From Miltoncostaea oceani (GTDB taxonomy: Bacteria; Actinomycetota; Thermoleophilia; Miltoncostaeales; Miltoncostaeaceae): DNA of 64,000 nt. Numbering within the stretch: position 1 is the first letter of the stretch; each line of letters opens with the position of its first letter. Positions 1-8,166 of the stretch are shown piece by piece. The notes under the pieces are model-generated. The model was not told the DNA's origin. It saw only the letters and a program-made list of their open reading frames with translations, and searched no databases. Location: the NCBI RefSeq assembly GCF_018141545.1, contig NZ_CP064356.1, positions 3,609,001 to 3,673,000 on the forward strand. The letters run 5' to 3'. The translations under genes were made by a program, and so were the position numbers.

Positions 1-561
1 GAAGAAGTCGCCCTTCCACAGGTGGTTCATCAGCTCCTCGCGGGTGAAGACCCGCCGGGGGGAGCCCGCCAGCTTGTGGAGGATCTCGAACTCGGAGTAC
101 GTGAGCGGGATCTCCCGGTCGTCGCGCGTCACCGTCCGCGACACCGAGTCGATCTCGAGATCGCCCGCCCGGAGGGGCGCCGAGCGGTCCGGCTCGAGGC
201 GCGCGCGGCGCAGGTTCGCCTTGACGCGCGACACCAGCTCGCGGGGCGAGAACGGCTTCGTGACGTAGTCGTCGGCGCCGAGCTCCAGGCCGAGGACCTT
301 GTCGAGCTCCTCCCCGCGGGCGGACAGCATGATGATCGGGATCGTCCGCTCCGCGCGGATCCGCTTGCAGACCTCGAGCCCGTCGAGGCCCGGCAGCATG
401 ATGTCCAGGACCACGAGGTCCACGGGCTCGCGCTCGACCACGTCGAGGGCCTCGTCGCCACGGGCGGCGGTGAGCACCTGGAACCCCGCCTCGCGCAGGG
501 CGTACTCGACGATCGTGCGGATGGACTGCTCGTCCTCGACCACCAGGATGCGGTCGGCCAT
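1..561 (-). CDS. OmpR/PhoB-family response regulator, 3' end cut by window
   Basis: A two-component response regulator that would bind DNA after phosphorylation by a sensor kinase not present in this window. The ATG at 561 begins MADRILVVEDEQSIRTIVEY. A receiver domain fills roughly residues 1-115, with the acidic pocket (VEDE), the phosphoacceptor Asp in VVLDIMLPG and the conserved Lys in YVTKPFSPREL. A winged-helix trans_reg_C domain follows (LEIDSVSRTV, LTYSEFEIL, VFTREELMNHLW). The gene runs off the left edge, so the last part of the wing is missing; a full protein would be about 225-235 residues. GGAGG lies 10 bases before the start, and a TACGAT -10 box lies upstream. It diverges from the HtrA-like protease, which may be part of its regulon (inference). 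Confidence 0.95.
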   Translation of the reverse strand, partial: MADRILVVEDEQSIRTIVEYALREAGFQVLTAARGDEALDVVEREPVDLVVLDIMLPGLDGLEVCKRIRAERTIPIIMLSARGEELDKVLGLELGADDYVTKPFSPRELVSRVKANLRRARLEPDRSAPLRAGDLEIDSVSRTVTRDDREIPLTYSEFEILHKLAGSPRRVFTREELMNHLWKGDFF

Positions 562-590
562 GTGCGGGGTACCTCCGGGCGCCTTCCGCG

Positions 591-596
591 ATCGTA
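591..596 (-). promoter_or_regulatory. Putative -10 box of the response regulator gene
   Basis: Read on the minus strand this is TACGAT, about 30 bases before the ATG at 561. The leader between them contains a GGAGG. No convincing -35 was seen. Confidence 0.35.
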
Positions 597-650
597 GCGG
601 GGCCCGCGCCCGCCCCGGCGGGTCTTCTCGGAGCCTTAAGACTCGGGCGC

Positions 651-656
651 TACCCT
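651..656 (+). promoter_or_regulatory. Leaderless-type -10 box (TACCCT) of the HtrA-like gene
   Basis: TACCCT followed by exactly 6 bases and then the GTG at 663. The same hexamer and spacing recur before 12426 and, on the minus strand, before rlmN. There is no Shine-Dalgarno before this start, which fits a leaderless mRNA. Confidence 0.5.
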
Positions 657-662
657 GATGTC

Positions 663-1895
663 GTGCCGCCGTACGGACCCCGGACCAACCCCTTCGGCGC
701 GCCCCCGCCGCGCCGTCGCCCGCCGCGCTGGCTGACCGGCGCGCTCGTGCCCGCCGTGATCGGCGGGGTCGTCGCGCTCGGCGGCGCCGCGGTGACCGGC
801 AACCTCGGCGGCGACACCGTCGTCGAGCGCACCGTCGACCCGACCCCCCTCCCCGCTTCGACGACGAGCGCCGGGGCCGCCGCGGCCGCGGCCGAGGGCG
901 ACGGCGCGGCGGGCGCGCCCCTCCCGGCCGTGCAGACCGTCGTCGCGCAGGCGTCGCCCGCCGTGGTGAAGGTCACCACCGGGGAGGCCACCAGCGGGGG
1001 GCGCCTCGGCTCCGGGTTCCTCGTGGACCGGCGCGGGCGGGTGCTCACCAACGCCCACGTCGTCGACGACGCGCGGACCGCGACGGTGCTGTTCGAGGAC
1101 GGCACCGAGAGCGAGGCGGAGGTGCTCGGCAGCGACGAGAGCACCGACCTCGCCGTCCTCCAGGTCGCGGACGTCCCCGCGGGGACCCGCCCCCTCCCGC
1201 TCGGCCGCAGCGCCGGCCTCGTGGTCGGCGACCCGGTGATCGCGATCGGCAACCCCTTCGGGCTCGACCGCACCGCGACGACGGGGATCATCTCGGCGCT
1301 GAAGCGCAGCATCACCGCACCCAACGGCTTCGAGATCCAGAACGTCGTCCAGACCGACGCGGCGATCAACCAGGGCAACTCGGGGGGGCCGCTGCTCGAC
1401 GGCCGCGGCCGGGTGCTCGGCATCAACTCCCAGATCGCGACGGAGAGCGGCGGCAGCGACGGGATCGGGTTCGCCGTCCCGATCGACACGATCCGGCCCG
1501 TCGCCGACGCGATCATCGCGACCGGCGAGCCGCGGCACGCGTGGCTCGGGGTCACCGGCCGCCAGATCACCCCCGCCGTGGCGCGCGGCCTCGGCGACCC
1601 CGACGTGCGTGGCGTGGCCGTCGTCGGCGTCGACGAGCGGGGGCCCGCCGGGGACGCCGGCCTGCGGGCCGCGACCACGGCCCCCGACGCCGAGGTGCCG
1701 CGGGGCGGCGACCTGATCGTCGCGGTCGACGGGCGCCCGGTGGAGGACATGGCCGACGTCAGCCTCGCCGTCTCCTCGCGGGCCGTCGGCGACCGCGTCA
1801 CCCTGACGGTGCAGCGCGACGGGGCGACCCGCCGGCTGGACATCGTGCTCGCCGACCGGCCCGACGACGTGGGGGTCGTGCCCACCGCCCCCTGA
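663..1895 (+). CDS. HtrA/DegP-like membrane-anchored serine protease with PDZ domain
   Basis: An S1C-family serine protease for envelope protein quality control, 410 aa. A short Pro/Arg-rich cytoplasmic stretch is followed by one membrane helix (about residues 24-45), a low-complexity linker, a trypsin-like domain and one C-terminal PDZ domain (about 300-405). The catalytic triad is visible: His132 in TNAHVV, Asp162 in STDLAVL and Ser240 in GNSGGP. The GTG at 663 is chosen because it gives an intact membrane anchor and sits 6 bases after a TACCCT -10 box; the nearby ATG at 658 is out of frame. The gene diverges from a response regulator and converges on the RCC1-repeat gene. This is the usual single-PDZ actinobacterial type rather than two-PDZ DegP. 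Confidence 0.95.
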   Translation: MPPYGPRTNPFGAPPPRRRPPRWLTGALVPAVIGGVVALGGAAVTGNLGGDTVVERTVDPTPLPASTTSAGAAAAAAEGDGAAGAPLPAVQTVVAQASPAVVKVTTGEATSGGRLGSGFLVDRRGRVLTNAHVVDDARTATVLFEDGTESEAEVLGSDESTDLAVLQVADVPAGTRPLPLGRSAGLVVGDPVIAIGNPFGLDRTATTGIISALKRSITAPNGFEIQNVVQTDAAINQGNSGGPLLDGRGRVLGINSQIATESGGSDGIGFAVPIDTIRPVADAIIATGEPRHAWLGVTGRQITPAVARGLGDPDVRGVAVVGVDERGPAGDAGLRAATTAPDAEVPRGGDLIVAVDGRPVEDMADVSLAVSSRAVGDRVTLTVQRDGATRRLDIVLADRPDDVGVVPTAP

Positions 1896-1919
1896 CCGGG
1901 GGGCGGGGCCGGCCGGGGG

Positions 1920-3992
1920 TCAGCGGTTCCGGACCCTCACGTTCTTGGAGGCGCGGGGGCGGAGCTGGGTGGTGCCGAGGAACCGGGCGCTCACCACGAG
2001 CCTGGTGGCGGCCTTCGCCCGCTTCGGGCGGATGATCGTCGTGTAGGTGCAGGCGCCCTTGCGCTTCCGGAGGGCGACGGTGCGGACCGCCACCGTCCGG
2101 CGGCCGGCCTTCGCGCGGACCTGCACCTTCCCGCCGCAGCGGGCGGCGGGCCGCAGCCGCGGCAGCACCAGGCGGCCGCTCACCGTGATGCGCTTCGCGA
2201 GGCCGCGCTTCGGCCAGCGGACGGCCTTCACGATGAGTGACCGCGGCAGCGCCCGCAGCGGGGCCGGGGCCGACTGGACGGTGGGGACGATCAGCGCGAG
2301 GGCGCCGAAGTCGTCCTCGCCGGGGATCCCGTTGCCGGGCGTGGAGTCGGGGTCGTAGAGGCTGGAGGCGACGACCTCGGAGGCGACGGTGTACGTGCCG
2401 CTGGCGCCCACCGAGACCGGCACCTGCAGGGTCGCCGTCGCGCCCGGCGCGAGCGACCCGACCTGCCAGTTGCCGCCCGCGAACGCGCCCTGGGTGGCGG
2501 ACGCCCCGCCCTGGGCGACGCCCGCCGGGGCGGGCAGCGCCACCACGATCCCCTGGGCGGTGTCGACGCCACCGTTCGCGACGGTCACGCCGACCGTCGC
2601 CGCGCCGCCGACGGGGACCTCCCCGGCGCTGGCGCCGAGGGTGAGGGACAGGTCGGCCACCAGCGGGGGGACGACGCCGCCGACGGGCACGGGGCCGGTG
2701 ACGGCGACCGAGCGCGCCGGGCTGTCGCCGACGCTGGCCTCGCCGCCGTAGCCGAGGCGGCCGCTCCCGCCGAAGCCCCAGCAGCGGAGGGTGCCGTCGT
2801 CGAGGGCGGCGCAGGTGTGGGAGTAGCCGACGCTCAGGGCACGCGCGACACGACCGGGACCGAGGGCGACCGGCCCGACGGTGCCGGGCGTCTCGCCGAC
2901 CTGGTCGCCGATCGAGTCGGTGGTGCCGTAGCCGAGGCGGCCGTTGCCGCCGAAGCCCCAGCAGCGGACGGCCTCCGTGTCGAGGATCGCGCAGGTGTGC
3001 GCCTCGCCCGCGGCGATGGCGATCGCCGAGCGGCCGGGGCCGAGGTCGATGGGCGGCGCGGCGGCCGCGTCCAGGATGTTCGCGGCGTTCCCGTACCCGA
3101 GGCGGCCGTCGGCGCCGAAGCCCCAGCAGCGGGCCGAGCCGTCGTCGAGGACGACGCAGGTGTGGCCCTTGCCGCCGGCGACGGCGCGCGCGCGGCGGCC
3201 GTTGAGGTTGACGGGTCCGGCGGCGCCGGGGGTCTCGTCGTCGCCGATGTCCGACGTGCCGCCCTTGCCGAGCTGGCCGCCGGAGCCGAAGCCCCAGCAG
3301 AGGAGGCTGCCGTCGTCGCGGATGGCGCACGTGTGGAAGTCGCCCGCCGAGATCGCGACGGCCGTGCGCCCGGGTCCGAGGTCGACGACCCCGGCGCTCG
3401 CGGGGCTCTCGTTGTCGCCGATCGACGCCTGGTTGCCGTAGCCGAGGCGTCCGGAGACCCCGTTGCCCCAGCAGACGACCGCCCCGTCGTCGCGGATCAC
3501 GCAGGTGTGGGACGCGCCGACGGTGATGGCGCGGGCGGTGCGGCCCGGCCCGATGTCGACGGCCGGGGCCGTCGCGGGGGAGCGGACGTCGCCGGTCCCG
3601 CCGTACCCGAGGCGCCCGTTGGCGCCGAAGCCCCAGCAGCGCACGCTGCCGTCGTCGACGATCGCGCAGGTGTGGAAGTCGCCGGCGGCGATGGCCCGCA
3701 CGGTGCGGCCCGGGCCGAGGTCGACCGGGGGGGCCGCCGCGGCGCTCAGGATGTTCTGCTCGCCGCCGTAGCCGAGCCGCCCGGCGAGGCCGCGGCCCCA
3801 GCAGCGGACGGAGCGGTCGCCCACCACCGCGCAGGTGTGCTCGTCGCCGACGTCGAGGAATCCACCCTGGCTCGAGCGGGTCGGCGAGGACGCCTGCTCG
3901 GCGGCGGCGAGGGGAACGACGGACAGGGCGCAGACCGCCACGAACACGAGGGTCGCCGCCAGCCGCGCCCTTTGGATGAGTGGGCGACTCAT
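1920..3992 (-). CDS. Secreted RCC1-repeat beta-propeller protein with C-terminal DUF11 domain
   Basis: A 690-aa protein of unknown function, predicted to be exported. An N-terminal signal peptide (hydrophobic run LAATLVFVAVCALSVVPLAA) is followed by seven RCC1/Alpha-tubulin-suppressor-type repeats, each with an HTCA-like start, a DDGS turn and a CWGFG..GRLGYG core; seven such repeats usually close one propeller. Every repeat keeps two cysteines (HTC and CWG). After about residue 400 comes a DUF11/CARDB-like beta-sandwich (VGVTVANGG, LAPGATATLQVPV), then a basic C-terminal beta domain. The ATG at 3992 is used because it begins MSRPLIQRARLAATL; the reading frame stays open far upstream but with no signal of coding. 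The stop converges on the protease gene 25 bases away. The role is probably at the cell surface (inference). Confidence 0.85.
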   Translation of the reverse strand: MSRPLIQRARLAATLVFVAVCALSVVPLAAAEQASSPTRSSQGGFLDVGDEHTCAVVGDRSVRCWGRGLAGRLGYGGEQNILSAAAAPPVDLGPGRTVRAIAAGDFHTCAIVDDGSVRCWGFGANGRLGYGGTGDVRSPATAPAVDIGPGRTARAITVGASHTCVIRDDGAVVCWGNGVSGRLGYGNQASIGDNESPASAGVVDLGPGRTAVAISAGDFHTCAIRDDGSLLCWGFGSGGQLGKGGTSDIGDDETPGAAGPVNLNGRRARAVAGGKGHTCVVLDDGSARCWGFGADGRLGYGNAANILDAAAAPPIDLGPGRSAIAIAAGEAHTCAILDTEAVRCWGFGGNGRLGYGTTDSIGDQVGETPGTVGPVALGPGRVARALSVGYSHTCAALDDGTLRCWGFGGSGRLGYGGEASVGDSPARSVAVTGPVPVGGVVPPLVADLSLTLGASAGEVPVGGAATVGVTVANGGVDTAQGIVVALPAPAGVAQGGASATQGAFAGGNWQVGSLAPGATATLQVPVSVGASGTYTVASEVVASSLYDPDSTPGNGIPGEDDFGALALIVPTVQSAPAPLRALPRSLIVKAVRWPKRGLAKRITVSGRLVLPRLRPAARCGGKVQVRAKAGRRTVAVRTVALRKRKGACTYTTIIRPKRAKAATRLVVSARFLGTTQLRPRASKNVRVRNR

Positions 3993-4124
3993 ATATCCGC
4001 GTGCTTCGTACCACAGCCGCCCCACCACGTCACGACCTGGAGGGCCCTTTCGGGTGACTCGGTGGCCGCGTTGCGTGACCTGCCACACACGTGCACGGTC
4101 ACGGCGTGGCGCTCCGCGCCGGTC

Positions 4125-4130
4125 TATATT
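4125..4130 (+). promoter_or_regulatory. Leaderless-type -10 box (TATATT) of the GNAT/lipB pair
   Basis: TATATT, then 8 bases, then GTG at 4139. It is the best-matching -10 hexamer in the region between the divergent RCC1 gene and this operon. Confidence 0.45.
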
Positions 4131-4138
4131 CGGAGTCG

Positions 4139-4648
4139 GTGACCTCCGAGCTGACGATCCGCCCCGCCGCGAGCGCGGATGCCGGCGCGATCGGCGCCAT
4201 CTACGACGAGGCGGCGGCCGGGGGGTCCGCGACCTTCGCGACCGGGCCGCACACCGCCGAGGAGCGCCGCGCGTGGCTGGCGGCCCGCGAGGCGCGCGCC
4301 CCCGTCTGGTGCGGCCTGATGGCCGACGAGGTCGTGGCGTGGTCGGCGCTCGCGCCCTTCTCCCACCGGGCGTGGTACGCGGGGGTGGCGGAGTACACGG
4401 TGTACGTCGCCGGCCACCACCACGGCCGCGGGATCGGGCGGAGGATGCTCGCGGCGCTCGCCGAGGCCGCCCCGCGGTACGGCTACTGGAAGCTCGTCGG
4501 GATGATCCTGCCCGAGAACGGCGCGGGCCTCGCGCTGGCCCTCGGCGGCGGCTTCCGTGAGGTCGGCACCCACCGCGCCCACGCCCGGCGCCAGGGCGAG
4601 TGGCGGGACGTGACGATCGTCGAGCGCCACCTCGAGGTCCCGGCGTGA
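4139..4648 (+). CDS. GNAT-family N-acetyltransferase (phosphinothricin acetyltransferase-like)
   Basis: A 169-aa acetyl-CoA-dependent N-acetyltransferase. The GNAT motif A is visible as TVYVAGHHHGRGIGRRML (pyrophosphate loop H-x-G-R-G-I-G), followed by ILPENGAGLALALGGGFREVG and the C-terminal QGEWRDVTIVER that is typical of the Pat/Bar subgroup. The substrate cannot be told from sequence; members acetylate phosphinothricin, methionine sulfone or other small amines. The GTG at 4139 is preferred over an in-frame GTG at 4091 because it lies 8 bases after a TATATT box and begins directly at TSELTIRPA. Its stop overlaps the lipB start by 4 bases (GTGA), so the two are translationally coupled. Confidence 0.88.
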   Translation: MTSELTIRPAASADAGAIGAIYDEAAAGGSATFATGPHTAEERRAWLAAREARAPVWCGLMADEVVAWSALAPFSHRAWYAGVAEYTVYVAGHHHGRGIGRRMLAALAEAAPRYGYWKLVGMILPENGAGLALALGGGFREVGTHRAHARRQGEWRDVTIVERHLEVPA

Positions 4649-5322
4649 CCCGCCCCGGCGTCCTCGTGCGCACCCCCGTGATGGGGTACCGCGCGGCGTG
4701 GGAGGTCCAGGACCGCCTCGCCGCCGCCCGCGCCGCCGGGGCGATCCCCGACGTCGTCTGGCTGCTGGAGCACCCCCCCACCTTCACCGCCGGCCGGCAC
4801 GGGCGGCGCGAGGACCTGTTCCTCTCCGACGACGCCCTCGCCGCGGCGGGCGCCGAGTTCGTGGAGGTCGACCGGGGTGGCCAGATGACGTGGCACGGCC
4901 CCGGCCAGAGCGTCGGCTACGCGATCTGCGACCTGCGCCCCGGGCGGCGGGTGCGGACGTTCGTGGACGGGCTCGTGGGGGCGATGGGCGACGCGGCCGC
5001 CGTCGCCGGGGCCGCCCCCGGCGCCGACGCGACGGGCCTCTACGTCGGGGGCCGCAAGCTCGGGAGCGTCGGCATCCGGGTCCGGGGCGGCGTCACCACG
5101 CACGGGCTCGCCCTGAACCGCGACCCCGACCTCGACTGGTTCGCGATCATGACCGCCTGCGGGGCCCCGGGGACCGCGGCCACCTCGATCGCCGCCGAGG
5201 GCGGCGACCCCGAACGGCGACGGGTCGACGACGCACTCGCCGACGCGCTCGGCGCACGCCTCGGGCTGGACCTGCAGCCGGCGGAGCTCGCCGACCTCCT
5301 CCCGGCGGCCGCGGCGGCCTGA
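4645..5322 (+). CDS. lipB: Lipoyl(octanoyl) transferase LipB
   Basis: Transfers octanoate from octanoyl-ACP to the lipoyl domains of 2-oxoacid dehydrogenases and GcvH, in the cytoplasm; 225 aa. Family motifs are present in order: EHPPTFTAGRHGR, RGGQMTWHGPGQSVGY, GGRKLGSVGIRV (catalytic Lys138) and a second-half block with the catalytic Cys172 in TACGAPG. The GTG at 4645 overlaps the acetyltransferase stop (GTGA). No lipA is adjacent in this window. The end lies 4 bases from the convergent ABC transporter gene. Confidence 0.96.
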   Translation: MTRPGVLVRTPVMGYRAAWEVQDRLAAARAAGAIPDVVWLLEHPPTFTAGRHGRREDLFLSDDALAAAGAEFVEVDRGGQMTWHGPGQSVGYAICDLRPGRRVRTFVDGLVGAMGDAAAVAGAAPGADATGLYVGGRKLGSVGIRVRGGVTTHGLALNRDPDLDWFAIMTACGAPGTAATSIAAEGGDPERRRVDDALADALGARLGLDLQPAELADLLPAAAAA

Positions 5323-5326
5323 GCCC

Positions 5327-6055
5327 CTAGAGCACCCGGGAGAGGAACCGGCGGGTGCGCTCGTGGGCCGGGGCGCCGAGCACCTGGTCCGGCGGGCCCT
5401 CCTCGATGATCCGCCCGCCGTCCATGAAGACGACGCGATCGCCGACCTCGCGGGCGAACCCCATCTCGTGGGTGACGACGACCATCGTCATCCCCCCCTC
5501 GGCGAGGGAGCGCATCACCGCGAGCACGTCCTTCACGAGCTCGGGGTCGAGGGCGCTCGTGACCTCGTCGAACAGCATCGCCTCGGGCTCCATCGCCAGG
5601 GCGCGGGCGATCGCGACCCGCTGCTGCTGGCCACCCGAGAGGCGCGCGGGGTGCTCGTCGGCGCGGTCGGCGAGGCCGACGCGGCCGAGCATCGCGAGGC
5701 CGCGCGTGCGGGCCGTGGCGCGGTCGACGCCGAGCACCGTCGTCGGCGCCATCGTCACGTTGTCGAGGACGGTGCGGTGCGGGAACAGGTTGAACGACTG
5801 GAAGACCATGCCGAGGCGCCGGCGGAGCGCGTCGACCGGGGCGCCGGGGGCGGTCAGCTCGTCGTCGCCGAGGAAGACGCGCCCGGAGGTGGGGCGCTCC
5901 AGCAGGTTCAGGCACCGCAGGAGGGTGGACTTGCCCGAGCCGGACGGCCCGATGACGCAGACCACCTCGCCGGGGGCGACGTCGAGGTCGACGCCGCGCA
6001 GGACCGTGGTCTCCCCGAAGCTCTTGGTGACGGCCTCCGCCCGGATGGCGCTCAC
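5327..6055 (-). CDS. Polar amino-acid ABC transporter, ATP-binding protein (GlnQ/HisP type)
   Basis: The ATPase subunit of an amino-acid importer, 242 aa. Walker A is GPSGSGKST, the signature is [15 protein letters not shown], Walker B is [12 protein letters not shown] and the H-loop is VVTHEMGF; all are intact. EVTSALDP is characteristic of the GlnQ/HisP/GltL subgroup. The GTG at 6055 overlaps the permease stop by 4 bases. Operon order is binding protein, permease, ATPase, all on the minus strand. Confidence 0.95.
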   Translation of the reverse strand: MSAIRAEAVTKSFGETTVLRGVDLDVAPGEVVCVIGPSGSGKSTLLRCLNLLERPTSGRVFLGDDELTAPGAPVDALRRRLGMVFQSFNLFPHRTVLDNVTMAPTTVLGVDRATARTRGLAMLGRVGLADRADEHPARLSGGQQQRVAIARALAMEPEAMLFDEVTSALDPELVKDVLAVMRSLAEGGMTMVVVTHEMGFAREVGDRVVFMDGGRIIEEGPPDQVLGAPAHERTRRFLSRVL

Positions 6056-6792
6056 GGCGAGACGATCCCGCCGCGGCTCGTGCGCCGCTGGTCACGGGCG
6101 ATCACGCGGTCCAGGAGCCAGATCAACGGCAGCGTGAACACCAGGTAGAAGATCGCGGCGACGGTCAGCGTGCTGGAGTTGAAGCTGACCGACGAGGCGT
6201 CGCGCGCCACGTTCACGACGTCGCCGACGGCGAGGACGCTGACGAGGGCGACGTCCTTCGTGAGGGCGATGAAGTCGTTCATCAGCGGCGGCAGCACGCG
6301 GCGGACGGCCTGCGGGAGCACCACGAGCCGCATCGCCTGGTTGCCGCTCATGCCGAGCGAGCGCGCCGCCTCGGTCTGCCCGCGGTCGACCGACTCGATG
6401 CCGGCGCGGTACACCTCGGCGACGTACGCGGCGTACACCAGGCCGAGCCCGATGAAGGCGATCTGGAACGGCGTGAGGTCCTGCACCACCGGGATGGGCA
6501 GGAACGGGAAGCTGCCGGCCATCAGCAGCAGCACCACCAGCGCCGGGACCGCCCGGAAGAAGTTGATGTACGCGATCGCCAGCCCCCGCAGCACCGCGCC
6601 GCCGATGCGGCCCGCCACCGTCCGGGAGCCGGTCCCGGCCTGGCGCGCCACGGCGAGCAGCAGGCCGAGCGCGAGGCAGAGGACCTCCGCGAGCAGCGCG
6701 ATCTGGATCGTGACCCAGAAGCCCCGCAGGAGGTCGGGCAGGTAGGGCCGCGCCGAGTCCCAGTCGAAGTACTGACGGACGATCTCGTCCAC
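6052..6792 (-). CDS. Polar amino-acid ABC transporter, permease (HisM/GlnP type)
   Basis: The membrane subunit of the amino-acid importer, 246 aa, with about five hydrophobic helices. The EAA loop that docks the ATPase is visible around [29 protein letters not shown] in two parts, including E-A-A-x3-G and the following LPQA. One permease gene is present, so the transporter is probably a homodimer. The GTG at 6792 is 30 bases downstream of the binding-protein stop. Confidence 0.94.
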   Translation of the reverse strand: MDEIVRQYFDWDSARPYLPDLLRGFWVTIQIALLAEVLCLALGLLLAVARQAGTGSRTVAGRIGGAVLRGLAIAYINFFRAVPALVVLLLMAGSFPFLPIPVVQDLTPFQIAFIGLGLVYAAYVAEVYRAGIESVDRGQTEAARSLGMSGNQAMRLVVLPQAVRRVLPPLMNDFIALTKDVALVSVLAVGDVVNVARDASSVSFNSSTLTVAAIFYLVFTLPLIWLLDRVIARDQRRTSRGGIVSP

Positions 6793-6822
6793 GGCGCGGC
6801 CCTCCCCCCTCGTTCGCGTCGT

Positions 6823-7635
6823 CTACGGGGTCGGCGCCTCGCCGAACCACTTCTCGTAGATCCGGTCGTACGTGCCGTTCGCCCGGATGGTGGCGAGGCC
6901 CTCGTCGAAGGCGTCGCGCAGGGCCGTGTTCTCCTGCGGGAACATGAGGCCGAGCCCCAGGTTGCCGGGGACCTCCGCGGCGACCTTCAGCTCCGGCTTC
7001 TGGGCGGCGGCGTACGCGACCACCGGGAAGTCGGTGATGGCGGCCTCGACGCGGCCCTGGGCGAGCGCGTTGAAGGCGTCGTCGCCGGTGTCGTACCGCT
7101 GGACGGTGGCGCCCGGGACGGAGGCGGCGAGGTCGGCGCCGATGGTGCCGCGCTGCGCGCCGATCGTCGCGCCCTCGAGGTCCTCGAGGGTCGTGACGGT
7201 GGAGTCCTGCTGCACGAGGATCGCCTGGTTGGCGCTGAAGTACTGCTCGCCGAAGGCGACCTCCTCGGCACGCTCGGGCGTGACGGTCCACGAGGACGCG
7301 GACATGTCGAAGCGCCCCTGCTTGATGCTCAGGATGATGCTGTCGAAGCCCTGGTCGACGAACCGCACGTCCTCGATGCCGAGCTCGGCGGCGATCGCCG
7401 TGACGAGGTCGACGTCGAAGCCGACGGGCTCGCTCGAGCCGGGCTCGGTGAACTCGAACGGCGCGTACGGGATGTCGCTCGCGACCGTCAGGACGCCGGG
7501 GGTGATAAGGCCCAGGTCCGCGGTCGCGGTGGTGCCGGTCGTGGCGGCGGCGTCGCCGCCGTCGTCATCGTCGCCGCAGGCCGCGAGGCCGACGGCGAGT
7601 GCGGCGATCAGGAGGATCGTCAGCAGCTTGCGCAT
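6823..7635 (-). CDS. Amino-acid ABC transporter substrate-binding lipoprotein
   Basis: A family 3 extracellular solute-binding protein, 270 aa. The N-terminus MRKLLTILLIAALAVGLAAC is a lipoprotein signal peptide ending in a lipobox (GLAAC), so the mature protein is tethered to the outer face of the membrane by a lipid-modified Cys20. The SBP_bac_3 fold shows PYAPFEF, VGFDVDLVTAIAAELG, FDMSASSWTVTPER and a C-terminal GTYDRIYEKWFG. FDVDLV and the WT-PER motif suggest a polar amino acid; the exact ligand is not readable. It is the first gene of a three-gene operon, with a GGGGAG before the ATG. Confidence 0.94.
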   Translation of the reverse strand: MRKLLTILLIAALAVGLAACGDDDDGGDAAATTGTTATADLGLITPGVLTVASDIPYAPFEFTEPGSSEPVGFDVDLVTAIAAELGIEDVRFVDQGFDSIILSIKQGRFDMSASSWTVTPERAEEVAFGEQYFSANQAILVQQDSTVTTLEDLEGATIGAQRGTIGADLAASVPGATVQRYDTGDDAFNALAQGRVEAAITDFPVVAYAAAQKPELKVAAEVPGNLGLGLMFPQENTALRDAFDEGLATIRANGTYDRIYEKWFGEAPTP

Positions 7636-7715
7636 GTGTGGGGCTCCCCGGTCGAAGAATGGGTGAACTTACCCCGTACGAGCACCCCGGAACCCCTCCA
7701 CAAGGCCTGATCGGA

Positions 7716-7901
7716 CTAGCCGAGGAGCGCCTCCCAGGCGACCAGGGCCGCCGCGACGAGGGCGTCGTCGTCCGGATCCGCCCCCTGCGCCGCGATCGCG
7801 TCGCGCAGCGCCTCGGGGTTGAGCTCGAACGGCTCCCACTCGGGGTGGGCCGCGCGCAGGGCCCCCGCGAGGGCCTCCGGGCCGGGGGGCGGGTCGGTCA
7901 G
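7716..7901 (-). CDS. Small acidic hypothetical protein, probable CTG start
   Basis: A 61-aa open frame (ALRAAHPEWEPFELNPEALR and a helical C-terminus DDALVAAALVAWEALLG) with strongly biased GC third positions. There is no ATG or GTG at a sensible place; the likely start is a CTG at 7901 overlapping the TGA of the upstream membrane-protein gene as CTGA, the same geometry as the GTGA overlaps elsewhere in the window. The function is unknown. It may be a spurious frame, but its composition and coupling argue for a real gene. Confidence 0.4.
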   Translation of the reverse strand: MTDPPPGPEALAGALRAAHPEWEPFELNPEALRDAIAAQGADPDDDALVAAALVAWEALLG

Positions 7902-8113
7902 AGCAGGTTGACGGCGGCCGCGGCCGCGAGGATCAGGATGATCGCGCCGTACCCGAGGTAGCCGCTCGCGAGCAGCAGGATCCCGAGGGCGACGAGCAGC
8001 ACGGCGAGGACGCCCCACGCGACCTTGCCGAGGCCGCCGGCGCCGAGCTCCCAGCCGCTCTCGGGCGGGCGGGCCGAGCGTCGGGGCTTCGGGGGCGGCG
8101 GGGGGGTGGTCAC
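7898..8113 (-). CDS. Small two-helix membrane protein
   Basis: A 71-aa protein with a Pro/Arg-rich cytoplasmic start (TTPPPPPKPRRSARPP) followed by two adjacent hydrophobic helices (VAWGVLAVLLVALGILLLA and GAIILILAAAAAVNLL). The GTG at 8113 gives this simple layout. The function is unknown; its position between rlmN and a small acidic ORF suggests no pathway. Confidence 0.65.
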   Translation of the reverse strand: MTTPPPPPKPRRSARPPESGWELGAGGLGKVAWGVLAVLLVALGILLLASGYLGYGAIILILAAAAAVNLL

Positions 8114-8166
8114 CGGCCCGACCCTAACGGGCGCCCGGCGGGCGTGCAGGGACCCGGCGCGCCGGC

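Noticed and set aside
1895-1920. GC-rich 25-base gap between convergent genes as a bidirectional terminator
   Set aside because: Only TGACC/GGTCA at the two ends pair; there is no stable stem or T-tract.
3993-4787. Upstream extension of the RCC1-repeat frame (to over 950 residues)
   Set aside because: The extension is Arg/Pro-rich shadow of lipB and the GNAT gene and would precede the signal peptide; the ATG at 3992 is the sensible start.
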